Part shown: positions 51,047-60,082 of the stretch, piece after piece
Layout: the number at the start of each line of letters is the position of its first letter
Numbering within the stretch: the stretch's first letter is position 1
Source of the DNA: Acinetobacter puyangensis
GTDB lineage: Bacteria > Pseudomonadota > Gammaproteobacteria > Pseudomonadales > Moraxellaceae
DNA length: 64,000 nt
Assembly (NCBI RefSeq): GCF_900096995.1
Contig: NZ_OANT01000008.1
Span: 1 to 64,000 of the forward strand
Direction: 5' to 3'
The notes under the pieces: generated by a model
Database searches by the model: none
Told to the model about the DNA's origin: nothing
What the model saw: only the letters and a program-made list of their open reading frames with translations
Program-made: the position numbers and the translations under genes

Positions 51047-51682
51047 TTAAGGTTTAATTAAACCATAACGTATTGCAAGATGGGTGAGTTTTACATCGCT
51101 ATCGACGTTTAACTTTTCAAATATTCGGTAGCGGTAAGTATTTACTGTTTTGACACTGACGAATAATTTATCCGCAATTTCCTGCGCACTAATACAATTC
51201 ACTACCATCAATGCTACCTGCATTTCACGTTCCGATAAGGCATTGAATGGAGATTGCTGGGTGTCAGAAAGATAAGAGCTTGCCAATTGTTCTGCGATAT
51301 CTGCACTAAAATATTTGCCACCTTGCATGACTTTTTTGATTGCTCGTACCATTTCGGTCAATGGCGCACCCTTGGTAATATAACCTTTAGCACCAGCTTT
51401 TAATAATAACGAGGGATACGGTTCTTCGGCCAGACCACTGACAGCCAGTACATGGGTGTTGGGAACACTTTGCAATAAGCGGCGTGTGGTCTCTACGCCA
51501 CCGATACCCGGCATATTCACATCAAGGAGAACGACATTGGGTTCTAGCTGTCTGGCCAGTTGTATGGCCTCTTCTCCAGACTCAGCCTGACCAATCACTT
51601 CAATTTCATCATGGTCTTCCAGCATGCGACAAATGCCTGTGCGAACCAACTCATGATCGTCAACAACTAAGACAGAGATCAC
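51047..51682 (-). CDS. gacA: Response regulator GacA
   Basis: A 211-residue NarL/FixJ-type regulator with receiver Asp54 (VVLLDVNMPGIGGVETTRRL) and a C-terminal LuxR helix-turn-helix (LSEREMQVALMVVN, then AQEIADKLFVSVKTVNTYRY). GacA with GacS controls small regulatory RNAs of the Csr/Rsm system, virulence and metabolism in Acinetobacter and pseudomonads. It lies 19 bp before pilS; the three regulators may share a transcript. Confidence 0.92.
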   Translation of the reverse strand: MISVLVVDDHELVRTGICRMLEDHDEIEVIGQAESGEEAIQLARQLEPNVVLLDVNMPGIGGVETTRRLLQSVPNTHVLAVSGLAEEPYPSLLLKAGAKGYITKGAPLTEMVRAIKKVMQGGKYFSADIAEQLASSYLSDTQQSPFNALSEREMQVALMVVNCISAQEIADKLFVSVKTVNTYRYRIFEKLNVDSDVKLTHLAIRYGLIKP

Positions 51683-51863
51683 ACTTTTCTCCCATTCAAA
51701 CTATTTTTTTGTTACATTAAGCAAAATTCGCTTGCAATTTCACCACAAATCTAGCAATCCTTATACAGTAATCTCAAACCCAATACATTTCTGCCGATGT
51801 TTTAATGCAATTTGCATCAATCAAAACATCTTCGCAGCTCGTGATGACGCAGGAAGCAGAGAT

Positions 51864-52940
51864 ATGATGAAAAGCAGTGAGAGTGTAATGCATAAAGACA
51901 AACAGCAGTCCAAAAAAATTGTGAGCGGTATTAGCTTGCTTGTGGTCAGTGCCTTGGCATGTAGTATGAGCTTTGCCGATGTCGTTGTTCAACAAAAGAC
52001 TTCGTCAACTGGTGCGTGGTCGGATGCACAGGTTGGTCAGTTTTTATCGGATGATCAACCCAGCGCACAATTGACAACAGAGATCAAGCGGACAGAAACA
52101 CAGCAGTTAAATACCACCATTAACAATAACACGCTTACCAGCAAATATCCAACTACGGCGACCAGTGGTTATAGCAGTGCTTATTTACAGCCAAATGTGA
52201 ATGCACGAGCGGCAATTGTGATGGATGCCCAGACCGGTGAAGTGCTTTTTGGTAAAAATGCCAATACTGCTTTGCCCATTGCTTCTATTACCAAAGTCAT
52301 GACAGCTGTGGTTACTGCGGATGCACGTCTGGATATGTCTGAACGAGTTACCTTACAACCGATTGACTTTGCCGGCGCAGGGGGCAAAAATTCCAGCTCA
52401 ACCTTGCGTTCAGGCGATGTGATGAATCGTGCAGAATTGTTACTGGCAGCATTGATGAAGTCTGAAAATCCAGCCGCAGCAGCATTGGCTCGTACATATC
52501 CCGGTGGTCGTTCCGCTTTTATCGCAGCGATGAATAGCAAAGCCCGTCAACTGGGTATGAATTCTACTCGTTATGTTGAGTCTACTGGTCTGGATCCGAA
52601 CAATATTGCTTCGGCACGAGATCTGGCAATTTTAGTGAGTGCAGCATCACAATATGGTTTGATTCGTCAATTCTCAACGACACCAAATTATGATTTCAAC
52701 CTAGGTTATCGCGTGCTGAAATCAAACAATACCAATGCACTGGTACGTAATGGTGGCTGGAACATTAACCTGTCTAAAACAGGCTATATTAATGAAGCAG
52801 GCCGTTGTGTGGTGATGGAAACCACAGTCAACCAGCGTCCGGCAGTGATTGTATTATTGGGTGCGAGTACCACGCAAGCACGTAATAATGATGCTACCAG
52901 TTTATTAACTTGGTTAAGTAGCGGAATTAAATCACTTTAA
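51864..52940 (+). CDS. pbpG: D-alanyl-D-alanine endopeptidase (PBP7/8 type)
   Basis: A 358-residue periplasmic S11 enzyme that cuts peptide crosslinks in murein. The signal peptide (about 17-38, ISLLVVSALACSMSFA) is followed by a Ser/Thr-rich linker. The catalytic motifs are SITK (Ser141, Lys144), SEN in LMKSENPAAA and KTG in NLSKTGYINEAG. ATG 51864 with AGGAAG seven bases upstream was preferred; the frame is open to 51732. It is divergent from gacA. Confidence 0.93.
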   Translation: MMKSSESVMHKDKQQSKKIVSGISLLVVSALACSMSFADVVVQQKTSSTGAWSDAQVGQFLSDDQPSAQLTTEIKRTETQQLNTTINNNTLTSKYPTTATSGYSSAYLQPNVNARAAIVMDAQTGEVLFGKNANTALPIASITKVMTAVVTADARLDMSERVTLQPIDFAGAGGKNSSSTLRSGDVMNRAELLLAALMKSENPAAAALARTYPGGRSAFIAAMNSKARQLGMNSTRYVESTGLDPNNIASARDLAILVSAASQYGLIRQFSTTPNYDFNLGYRVLKSNNTNALVRNGGWNINLSKTGYINEAGRCVVMETTVNQRPAVIVLLGASTTQARNNDATSLLTWLSSGIKSL

Positions 52941-53049
52941 TTGATAATCTGTACTGTTCAATTCTCAAGGCGAATAGAACAGATATGATATTAAAAAAGT
53001 CTTAAATGATGAGTGAATTTGCAATGAATTCATTTTATTGTAGATTTTT

Positions 53050-53100
53050 GGGTCTGTTGACATTTCATCCGTGATTTATTGATGAAATGTCAGCAGTCCC
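53050..53100. repeat. Minimal inverted-repeat element, copy D (51 bp)
   Basis: GGGTCTGTTGACATTTCATC, an 11-base loop and GATGAAATGTCAGCAGTCCC. The two 20-base arms pair at 18 positions. The ends equal those of cloverleaf copy B, so it looks like the same element with its interior deleted. It lies between convergent pbpG and a LysR gene and could act as a terminator. Confidence 0.8.
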
Positions 53101-53108
53101 TTAATTTA

Positions 53109-53966
53109 TTATAACAATGATTTTGATCGGCTGGCTTCTATAAACTGTTGTTCTAACGGGCTAAACTGATGTTGTTTTCTTGAAATAATATAGCCTTTCA
53201 TACTGCGATATTGTTCAGGGATTTCAATATATTGCTTTACCTCATACTTGGTTGTTAAGCTACGCGCAATTAAAGCGATACCCAGACCAAGCTGCGACAA
53301 TGCGATGAGATCTTCCAATTCGGAAATATAGATTTTTTCAGGTAAGGGCAGGGTGAATTGTTGATAAAGATTATCTAAAATTGTCATATAACAACAATCT
53401 TTCGACAAACACAAAATTTTATGAGATGCCAGATTCTTAGCCAAATCGTGTTGTAAATTTTGTCCGATCAAAACCAGCTCTTCCTCTCCATGTGCTAAGT
53501 AATTAAGATTTTTATTATTTTTCTCACCATAAATATATGCAAAATCTAGCACCCCGTCGATAACTTCTTGTTCTAATGTTTTGGTATTTCCAGTTTTAAA
53601 GGTAAATGACAGATCATCATATTGTTGATGAATTTCTTGAACCAGATAAGCAAACTGATTGCCGCGCATGGTTAAATTAATACCAAAACGTAATACATTA
53701 TTTTGATTGATGATTGCTCGTTCTGTTTCATCCCAAATCACCAGCAATTTTTTATAATGTTGGTAAATGATTTTACCTTTAGGCGTGAGTTCGACACCTC
53801 TGGCTTTACGTAGAAATAAGGCATGTTTATAGTGATTTTCAATTTTTTTGATTTTTACTGTCATATTGGATTGCAGGTGTCCCAGATGTTGGGCTGCTGC
53901 CGAGATACTGCCCAAATCGGCAGTGACGATAAATGCCTGAATATCACTTAAATCAATATTAATCAT
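53109..53966 (-). CDS. LysR family regulator
   Basis: A 285-residue regulator. The winged helix (1-62) has DLSDIQAFIVTADLGSISAA and HLQSNMTVKIKKIENHYKHA. The effector domain runs about 90-280. It is divergent from the EamA transporter gene 129 bp away, its probable target. The DNA-binding tip departs somewhat from the usual QPAxS pattern (LQSNMT), a variation seen in one branch of the family. Confidence 0.88.
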   Translation of the reverse strand: MINIDLSDIQAFIVTADLGSISAAAQHLGHLQSNMTVKIKKIENHYKHALFLRKARGVELTPKGKIIYQHYKKLLVIWDETERAIINQNNVLRFGINLTMRGNQFAYLVQEIHQQYDDLSFTFKTGNTKTLEQEVIDGVLDFAYIYGEKNNKNLNYLAHGEEELVLIGQNLQHDLAKNLASHKILCLSKDCCYMTILDNLYQQFTLPLPEKIYISELEDLIALSQLGLGIALIARSLTTKYEVKQYIEIPEQYRSMKGYIISRKQHQFSPLEQQFIEASRSKSLL

Positions 53967-54095
53967 GAATACGTACTGACAGACACAAATTTATATCCTA
54001 TCAAAAAAATAGATGGCTGTATAAATTAATAACATTTTTTTTAATATTAAGAGAGCGATAAACTCGCAGATAAGATCAAACATGATGATATTGGA

Positions 54096-54989
54096 ATGAA
54101 CTTAAAAGTATTTGCTGCAATCGTTTTGCTTTGTCTAACCTGGGGATATTTGTGGGTGCCAATAAAAATCAGCCTGCACACCTTTCCACCATTTTTCTTT
54201 ACATCTTTAAGGCTGTTATTGGGTGCGATTTGTTTGTTTATCTTACAGCTTGTATTGAGGAAAAATATTTTTCCAGAGAAAAGTGAATGGCTGAAAATCT
54301 TTTGGGTCAGCCTTTTAATTTGTATTGGTTATTATGGCTTGTCCACTTTTGGAATGCAGTATGTGGGTTCTGGCCTCTCTGCAATTTTAGTCTATACCAT
54401 GCCGATTATAACCAGTGTATTGGCACACTTTATTTTGGCAGAAAAACTTAATCGACAAAAACTGCTGGGTTTAGGCTTTGGGACGTTGGGAATCATTGCT
54501 ATTTTATGGCCACAATTGCGTCATTTGCAGTTTAATTTGGTTTTGCTTGGAGAATTATTGATTATTCTCGCTGCTTTTTTCTGGGCATGTGCAACTGTAT
54601 ATACAAAAAAGGAATTTGCCAGTTATGACAAGTTAAAATTAACCATGTGGCAATTATTGATGGGCGGTTTGATATTATTGGGATTATCTTTTTTCACAGA
54701 AGCTCTTTTTTCTATTCAATGGAATACGTCCATGACAATAATTTATGTCATGTATAGTTCGGTACTTGGAACAGCGCTGGCATTTTTTATGTGGAACTGG
54801 ATTGTAAGTCAGATAGATGCATCTATTGCTTCGATTTCCATTATGAGTGTGCCACTGTTGGGAATATTCTTTGGTCATATCCAATTACAGGAACCGTTGA
54901 GTTTAAATATTTTGATGGGTGCGATATTGATTTGTCTGGGAATTTTAAGTTGTTCGATTAAAAGTAAAAATGTTATGAAAATGAATTAA
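54096..54989 (+). CDS. DMT superfamily (EamA) transporter
   Basis: A 297-residue inner-membrane protein with ten hydrophobic helices in two EamA repeats (about 5-135 and 150-290). Repeat 1 has WGYLWVPIKISLHTFPPFFF and GLSAILVYTMPIITSVLAHF. The substrate is unknown: the family exports amino acids, metabolites or drugs. It is probably controlled by the divergent LysR regulator. Confidence 0.87.
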   Translation: MNLKVFAAIVLLCLTWGYLWVPIKISLHTFPPFFFTSLRLLLGAICLFILQLVLRKNIFPEKSEWLKIFWVSLLICIGYYGLSTFGMQYVGSGLSAILVYTMPIITSVLAHFILAEKLNRQKLLGLGFGTLGIIAILWPQLRHLQFNLVLLGELLIILAAFFWACATVYTKKEFASYDKLKLTMWQLLMGGLILLGLSFFTEALFSIQWNTSMTIIYVMYSSVLGTALAFFMWNWIVSQIDASIASISIMSVPLLGIFFGHIQLQEPLSLNILMGAILICLGILSCSIKSKNVMKMN

Positions 54990-55004
54990 ATCATGCATAT
55001 AAAG

Positions 55005-55026
55005 AATCCGGGCCTAAACCCGGATT
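55005..55026. terminator. Bidirectional terminator after the EamA gene
   Basis: Stem AATCCGGG/CCCGGATT with loop CCTAAA, flanked by A-rich and T-rich sequence. It serves the EamA gene and, from the other strand, the ETF-ubiquinone oxidoreductase gene. Confidence 0.85.
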
Positions 55027-55040
55027 TCTTATGTGTAAAA

Positions 55041-55146
55041 TTACATGTTTGGATATGAGGAGTGTACTCCGCAAGGATTATCCTACATGTTTGGATATGA
55101 GAGACACTGTCTCGCAAGACTATCTAAACATTACATGTTTGGATAG
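55041..55146 (-). repeat. Stop-codon repeats with covarying hairpins after the ETF-QO gene
   Basis: The last bases of the gene, with its stop, read TATCCAAACATGTAA in gene direction (55145-55131). This context recurs at 55097-55084 and 55055-55041. Between the copies lie hairpins GAGAC-AGT-GTCTC (55113-55101) and GGAGT-AC-ACTCC (55070-55059). Each is preceded by CTTGC and followed by TCATA. The stop context itself folds with downstream bases (CTATC/GATAG and TATCC/GGATA arms). The layout parallels the repeats at the argS stop codon. Confidence 0.82.
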
Positions 55147-56846
55147 TTAGGACCACCACCACCTTCAGGCGTTACCCAAGTGATGTTTTGTGATGGGTCC
55201 TTAATGTCACAGGTTTTACAATGCACACAGTTGGCTGCATTGATCTGGAAGCGTTTGGAACCGTCATCATTTTCCATCACTTCATAGACACCCGCAGGGC
55301 AATAACGCTGTGCAGGCTCATCCCATTTCGGTAGATTGACCTCGATTGGAATATCTGGATTGGTCAGTTTTAAATGTGCAGGCTGATTTTCTTCATGCAC
55401 GGTATTGGAAACAAATACTGAAGATAAGCGGTCAAAAGTGAGCTTGCCATCCGGTTTTGGATAGTTTGGCTTAAAGTGTTCGGCATCTACTGTTTTAATG
55501 ACAGCAAAGTCTTGTTTCAGGTCATGAAGGGTAAATGGCACTTTAAAGATATTTTGATCAATAAAGTTAAATGCGCCACCAACCCACTGGCCAAACTTAT
55601 GCATTGCAGCGCCAAAGTTACGTGCGTTATAAAGCTCTTCTTTTAGCCATGAGTTGTTGTATTTCTCGGTATATGTAGTGACTTCTTTGATAAAATAATC
55701 ATCACCTTCGGTCACACGTGCCACCATTAAATCGCCACCTTTTTCGGTACCGGCCTGAATGGCTTCAAATACTGCTTCGGCACAGAGCATACCTGATTTC
55801 ATGGCAGTATGAGATCCCTTGATTTTGGAGAAGTTCAGGAAACCTGCATCATCACCAATCAGACAGCCACCCGGAAAGGTCAGTTTTGGTAGCGCATTAA
55901 AGCCACCTTTGACTACGGCACGCGCGCCATAGGAAATACGTTTGCCACCTTCAAGGTATTGCTTGATCAATGGATGGGTTTTCCAGCGCTGCATTTCCAT
56001 GAATGGATACATATGCGGATTTTCATAAGACAAATCCACGATCAGGCCGAGTGTGACCTGATTGTTTTCGGCATGGTATAACCACCAACCACCCGATGAA
56101 CCTGTTTCAGATAATGGCCAGCCGGCACCATGCATTACCAGGCCGGGTTTGTGCTTGGCTGGGTCAATTTCCCACAACTCCTTAATTCCGATACCATAAT
56201 GTTGCGGATCGACATCTTGATCCAGATTGTATTTGGCAATCAGGCGTTTACCCAGATGACCGCGGCAACCTTCAGCAAATAGGGTATATTTGGCATGTAA
56301 TTCATAGCCGGGGGTAAAGTGTGCTGTGGGCTGACCATCTTTACCAATGCCCATATCACCTGTCTGGATGCCTTTTACGGTGCTTCCATCTTCATGATAA
56401 AGAATTTCGGCAGCAGCAAAACCCGGGAAAATAGAGACTTCAAGTTCTTCGGCTTTTTGTCCTAACCAGCGTACGACATTACCCAGTGAAATGACATAAT
56501 TGCCTTCGTTATGCATGGATTTTGGCACCATCCAGTAGGGCATTTTCTGGGATTTTTCATCTGAAAGCAGGAAGTAGGTTTCATCTTGGGTCACTTCAAC
56601 CGTAACTGGCGCACCTTCTTCTTTCCAGTTTGGAAATAATTCATTGAGTGCACGTGGTTCAAGCACTGCGCCGGAAAGGATATGTGCACCCACTTCAGAG
56701 CCTTTTTCCACGACACATACGGAAAGATCTGGTAAATTATTTTCAATCGCTAACTGACGCAAACGAATCGCAGCCGATAGACCAGATGGTCCTGCGCCTA
56801 CGATCACAACGTCAAACTCCATCGCTTCACGTTCAATGTGTTCCAT
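55131..56846 (-). CDS. Electron transfer flavoprotein-ubiquinone oxidoreductase
   Basis: A 571-residue inner-membrane-associated flavoprotein passing electrons from ETF (fed by acyl-CoA and other dehydrogenases) to ubiquinone. The FAD motif is VVIVGAGPSGLSAAIRLRQL. GWWLYHAENNQVTLGLIVDL and the DDAGFLNFSKIKGSHTAMKS region are typical. The C-terminal 4Fe-4S cluster ligands are Cys in CPAG and NAANCVHCKTCDIKDP. It is full length. The ATG at 56846 is used; GAGGAGTCC precedes it. The stop codon lies in the hairpin repeats. Confidence 0.95.
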   Translation of the reverse strand: MEHIEREAMEFDVVIVGAGPSGLSAAIRLRQLAIENNLPDLSVCVVEKGSEVGAHILSGAVLEPRALNELFPNWKEEGAPVTVEVTQDETYFLLSDEKSQKMPYWMVPKSMHNEGNYVISLGNVVRWLGQKAEELEVSIFPGFAAAEILYHEDGSTVKGIQTGDMGIGKDGQPTAHFTPGYELHAKYTLFAEGCRGHLGKRLIAKYNLDQDVDPQHYGIGIKELWEIDPAKHKPGLVMHGAGWPLSETGSSGGWWLYHAENNQVTLGLIVDLSYENPHMYPFMEMQRWKTHPLIKQYLEGGKRISYGARAVVKGGFNALPKLTFPGGCLIGDDAGFLNFSKIKGSHTAMKSGMLCAEAVFEAIQAGTEKGGDLMVARVTEGDDYFIKEVTTYTEKYNNSWLKEELYNARNFGAAMHKFGQWVGGAFNFIDQNIFKVPFTLHDLKQDFAVIKTVDAEHFKPNYPKPDGKLTFDRLSSVFVSNTVHEENQPAHLKLTNPDIPIEVNLPKWDEPAQRYCPAGVYEVMENDDGSKRFQINAANCVHCKTCDIKDPSQNITWVTPEGGGGPNYPNM

Positions 56847-57079
56847 GTAGGACTCCTCAAATCATTGCCGGTGGCAACCGTAATCTTTAATTCGGTGCTG
56901 CCATGAGTATTAGATAGACACAAAGCCAACATCGTGTCACATTTGTTTTGGGATAGTATAGATTCAAAGGGCGATTAAGCCAATTGGCTGAGGCGTTTAA
57001 TTTTGTCGTCAATCAGGCATAAAGCTTGATTTAGTAAGGATTTACCTTAAAAATGTGACGCTGCGGTCAGGGGAAGATT

Positions 57080-57655
57080 ATGGTATCTGATGCAAATTTG
57101 CAAAGTTTGAGTGGTTATTTAACGCAATTAGAAAAGGAACACGCAATCCCACCTTTAGAGAAATGGAATCCAGAATATTGTGGCGAAATGGATTTGGTCA
57201 TTAAGGCAAATGGTGAATGGTGGCATGAAGGCAGTCCGATTCGCAGACAAAATATGATTGATTTGTTTTCCAGAGTATTGTGGAAAGAAGAAGGACATTA
57301 TTATTTAAAAACGCCTGTCGAGAAAATCAAGATACAGGTTGAAGATGTACCTTTACTGGTGACACAAGTAGATCAAATCGAAATCGATGGTCAGACTTAT
57401 CTGCAATTTACCACGCAAACACAGGACGTGATTGTGGCAGATCAGCAGCATCCCGTATTTATACGGCGTTATGTGGATGAGGCTGGAGCAGGTGAGGAAC
57501 GTCCTTATATCAAGGTACGGTTTGGTCTGGAAGCATTGATTCAACGGCAGGTATTTTATCATCTGGTAAATTATGGTGAGCTTTTTGATGAGCCACATGG
57601 CACCTGTCTAAAGTTACATAGTGGAACAACGCAATTTACTTTATATATGGAATAA
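57080..57655 (+). CDS. DUF1285 family protein
   Basis: A 191-residue cytosolic protein matching the DUF1285 family: PPLEKWNPEYCGEMDLVIKA near the N-terminus, GSPIRRQNMIDLFSRVLWKE, and a beta-rich C-terminal half. Structures of this family are known without a clear biochemical role. It is a single gene upstream of murI (55-bp gap) and may be co-transcribed with it. Confidence 0.82.
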   Translation: MVSDANLQSLSGYLTQLEKEHAIPPLEKWNPEYCGEMDLVIKANGEWWHEGSPIRRQNMIDLFSRVLWKEEGHYYLKTPVEKIKIQVEDVPLLVTQVDQIEIDGQTYLQFTTQTQDVIVADQQHPVFIRRYVDEAGAGEERPYIKVRFGLEALIQRQVFYHLVNYGELFDEPHGTCLKLHSGTTQFTLYME

Positions 57656-57710
57656 AAAAATTATCGGTGTATGATTTCCCTAGCCTAAAATAGCGTCGAT
57701 TATTTGTTTT

Positions 57711-58601
57711 ATGCAAGCGATACAGCCCTTAAAATCCAGTGTACCTTCAATGTCACAGCCAAAATCCGATGCTCCGATTGGAATCTTTGATTCGGGCATT
57801 GGCGGACTGTCGGTTGCTTTGGAGGTGCTAAAATATCTACCGAACGAGCATATTGTCTATTATGCCGATACGGCAAATGTACCTTATGGCAGCAGAAGTG
57901 ATCGCAATATCCGTGAATTAACTGCGCAGGCGATTGAATGGTTGTATCGACAGGGTTGCAAGATCGCAATCGTGGCATGTAATACCGCATCTGCCTTTAG
58001 TCTGGATTATTTGCGTGAACATTATGGGGAACAGTTTCCCATCATTGGGCTGGTGCCTGCGGTCAAGCCTGCGGTGATTCAGTCTCAAACCAAAACGATT
58101 GCTGTACTGGCAACGCCTGCCACTTTTCGCGGTAAGCTGATTCAGGATGTCATTCAGCATTTTGCAGTCCCTTGCGGGGTAAAAGTGATTCCGGTGACCT
58201 GTCCGGAGTTGGTGCCGCTGATTGAGCAGGGCCGTGCCTTAAGTGCAGAATGTCTGTTGGCATTGCAACAGCATTTGCAGCCAGTGGTTGATTTGAGTGC
58301 AGACTATCTGGTGTTAGGTTGTACCCATTATCCTTTCTTAAAGTCGGCGATTCAGCAGCTTTATGGTGAACGCTTGATCATGGTGGATTCAGGGCCGGCT
58401 GTTGCAAGACAATGTGGGCGGATTCTGGCAAAGTTCAATTTACTTTCTGATCATGCTGCACCTGATCAGACCAGATTAATGTGTGTTTTTAGTGCCAATA
58501 ATAGTCAGACGATGCAGCCAGTGGTGCACAATCTGGTTGGTACACCTGAGGCATGGCAATTTGTAGATCTCAAAAACTTTATCCAAATGTCAACGGATTA
58601 A
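57711..58601 (+). CDS. murI: Glutamate racemase
   Basis: A 296-residue enzyme making D-glutamate for peptidoglycan. The two catalytic Cys are in AIVACNTASAFSL and LVLGCTHYPFLKSA. The N-terminal IGIFDSGIGGLSVA and YYADTANVPYGSRSD are family signatures. No good ribosome binding site distinguishes ATG 57711 from ATG 57750; the shorter start would remove 13 non-conserved residues. Confidence 0.94.
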   Translation: MQAIQPLKSSVPSMSQPKSDAPIGIFDSGIGGLSVALEVLKYLPNEHIVYYADTANVPYGSRSDRNIRELTAQAIEWLYRQGCKIAIVACNTASAFSLDYLREHYGEQFPIIGLVPAVKPAVIQSQTKTIAVLATPATFRGKLIQDVIQHFAVPCGVKVIPVTCPELVPLIEQGRALSAECLLALQQHLQPVVDLSADYLVLGCTHYPFLKSAIQQLYGERLIMVDSGPAVARQCGRILAKFNLLSDHAAPDQTRLMCVFSANNSQTMQPVVHNLVGTPEAWQFVDLKNFIQMSTD

Positions 58602-58971
58602 CATTTTTTGCGGACAGAAATAAAAAGTTGTATATAATTGCATCTGATAAAGTGATTGTTTTTATACCTAGTTTTAATACATAGTTTTATTCAGGTAGGG
58701 GTAATGATGAATTGTAACAGTCAAGTGCCAGTCATCTCAGTAATGGAATAACGAGTGTTTTAAGGTTGCTTGCTTTGGTATTACTGTCTCACCGTACATG
58801 AAGATTACCTAGCCATCATACTATCTCCATGATGATCGATCATATTATAGACTGCAATAAAAATGTTTTCATCAATACAATGAGAGTTGCGCTATTAGGG
58901 GTGATGAATGTAAGTTTGACGTTCATTTTTTGTTTTAGGTTCGTAGTAAGATTTTAAGCAAAGGTTTTTTG
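58602..58971. other. 370-bp AT-rich intergenic region before the DUF4062 gene
   Basis: No gene is supported here. A 12-bp palindrome ATGATCGATCAT is at 58832-58843. A short frame of 14-15 codons (from 58704 or 58707, MNCNSQVPVISVME) has AGGGG before it but no other support. The length and AT-richness suggest a control region for the DUF4062 gene. I see no known riboswitch. Confidence 0.4.
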
Positions 58972-59982
58972 ATGACTGAAAAACGCTATCACGTTTATAT
59001 TTCAACTGCATTTTATGGTGATGTGAAAGCAGAACGCTTAAAAATGGAGTATGCATTATTAAACATGGGTGTATTTCCATGGGAATTTAATGAACGTCGT
59101 ACCTCATTAAATACTGCGCAAGCGCGTAGACAAATTGATGATTGTGATTATGTGATCTTTTTGCTGGGTGGTAAATATGGTGATGTATCAGCCTCTGGCA
59201 TCAGTTATATGCATCTGGATTTTTTATATGCGCTGAATAAACAGAAAACGATCATTAGTTTTATCGACATTGCACCAGAGCAACGAACCGATTTGGAACC
59301 GGAAACTAATCCGGAAAGCAGCAAGAAATTTATTAATTTTCGTGCCCAAATAAAAAAAGATAGTCAATATTGTATTGAATATAATGGATTATTAGATCTT
59401 GAGCGTGCTGTTCGCAATACTTTTATCAAAGCGATAAAAGAAACGCCAGCATTGGGTTGGGTCAGACCAAAAGATAACGATCTACTACAAAATGAAATCC
59501 AGCGCTTACGCCAGAAAATTACAAAGCTGGAACAGCACAATACCCAGACAAAATATGAAATGAGTACGTCTGTAGTGGAGCCAGCTGTAGGAAGTAGCGA
59601 CGAGAAAATTTTGGTGAGTTATCGTACCCATGCCTATCAGGATGGCAATTTAAAAGATATACATGCACAAAAACAAATGACTTGGGTACAGTTACTAAAC
59701 ATTCTCGCATCGCATTTTAAACAGCCTGCACTGGAAAATAATTTCCTGCGTATCTTAAATCATTATTTAGAAAGTACTGCACTGGCCGATGCCCGTGAAA
59801 TATTACCGCGTGCCCATGCCGTCGCTCGTACTCAGATTGATGCCCGTAGTTTGCAACAAATTAAGCTACAAATGAAATGGAATAACTGGATTGTACCGCA
59901 ACATGATTCGGATTCGGGTAGTCGTATCTATTGGCAGTTGACGACGGAAGGACAGCGTTTCATCTCCCAGAAAAAAGCCTGA
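58972..59982 (+). CDS. DUF4062 domain protein (possible conflict-system effector)
   Basis: A 336-residue soluble protein. Residues about 4-100 are a DUF4062 domain: RYHVYISTAFYGDVKAERLK, then DDCDYVIFLLGGKYGDVSAS and SYMHLDFLYALNKQKTIISF. In other bacteria this TIR-like domain is often found at the N-terminus of NTPase defence proteins. Here no NTPase follows. A coiled coil (about 165-190) leads to a C-terminal domain of unknown kind (about 205-335) that might be DNA- or ligand-binding. It sits between murI and hemH among core genes. A defence function is inference only. Confidence 0.72.
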   Translation: MTEKRYHVYISTAFYGDVKAERLKMEYALLNMGVFPWEFNERRTSLNTAQARRQIDDCDYVIFLLGGKYGDVSASGISYMHLDFLYALNKQKTIISFIDIAPEQRTDLEPETNPESSKKFINFRAQIKKDSQYCIEYNGLLDLERAVRNTFIKAIKETPALGWVRPKDNDLLQNEIQRLRQKITKLEQHNTQTKYEMSTSVVEPAVGSSDEKILVSYRTHAYQDGNLKDIHAQKQMTWVQLLNILASHFKQPALENNFLRILNHYLESTALADAREILPRAHAVARTQIDARSLQQIKLQMKWNNWIVPQHDSDSGSRIYWQLTTEGQRFISQKKA

Positions 59983-60082
59983 GTGATGTGTTTTGCGGCT
60001 TGAAACAGGCGTCTAGAAATTGTATTTTGCTTGTGGACAAAACCTGTTAAGGTAGTGATAAATATCTTTTAGAGATCGTGGT

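Noticed and set aside
58704..58751. Leader peptide before the DUF4062 gene
   Set aside because: The frame has only 14-15 codons with a plausible ribosome binding site but no attenuator structure or regulatory residues. It was left as a note on the intergenic region.
58832..58843. ATGATCGATCAT palindrome as an operator
   Set aside because: It is a 12-bp palindrome in AT-rich sequence with no promoter elements clearly around it. Chance occurrence is likely enough that it was not listed separately.
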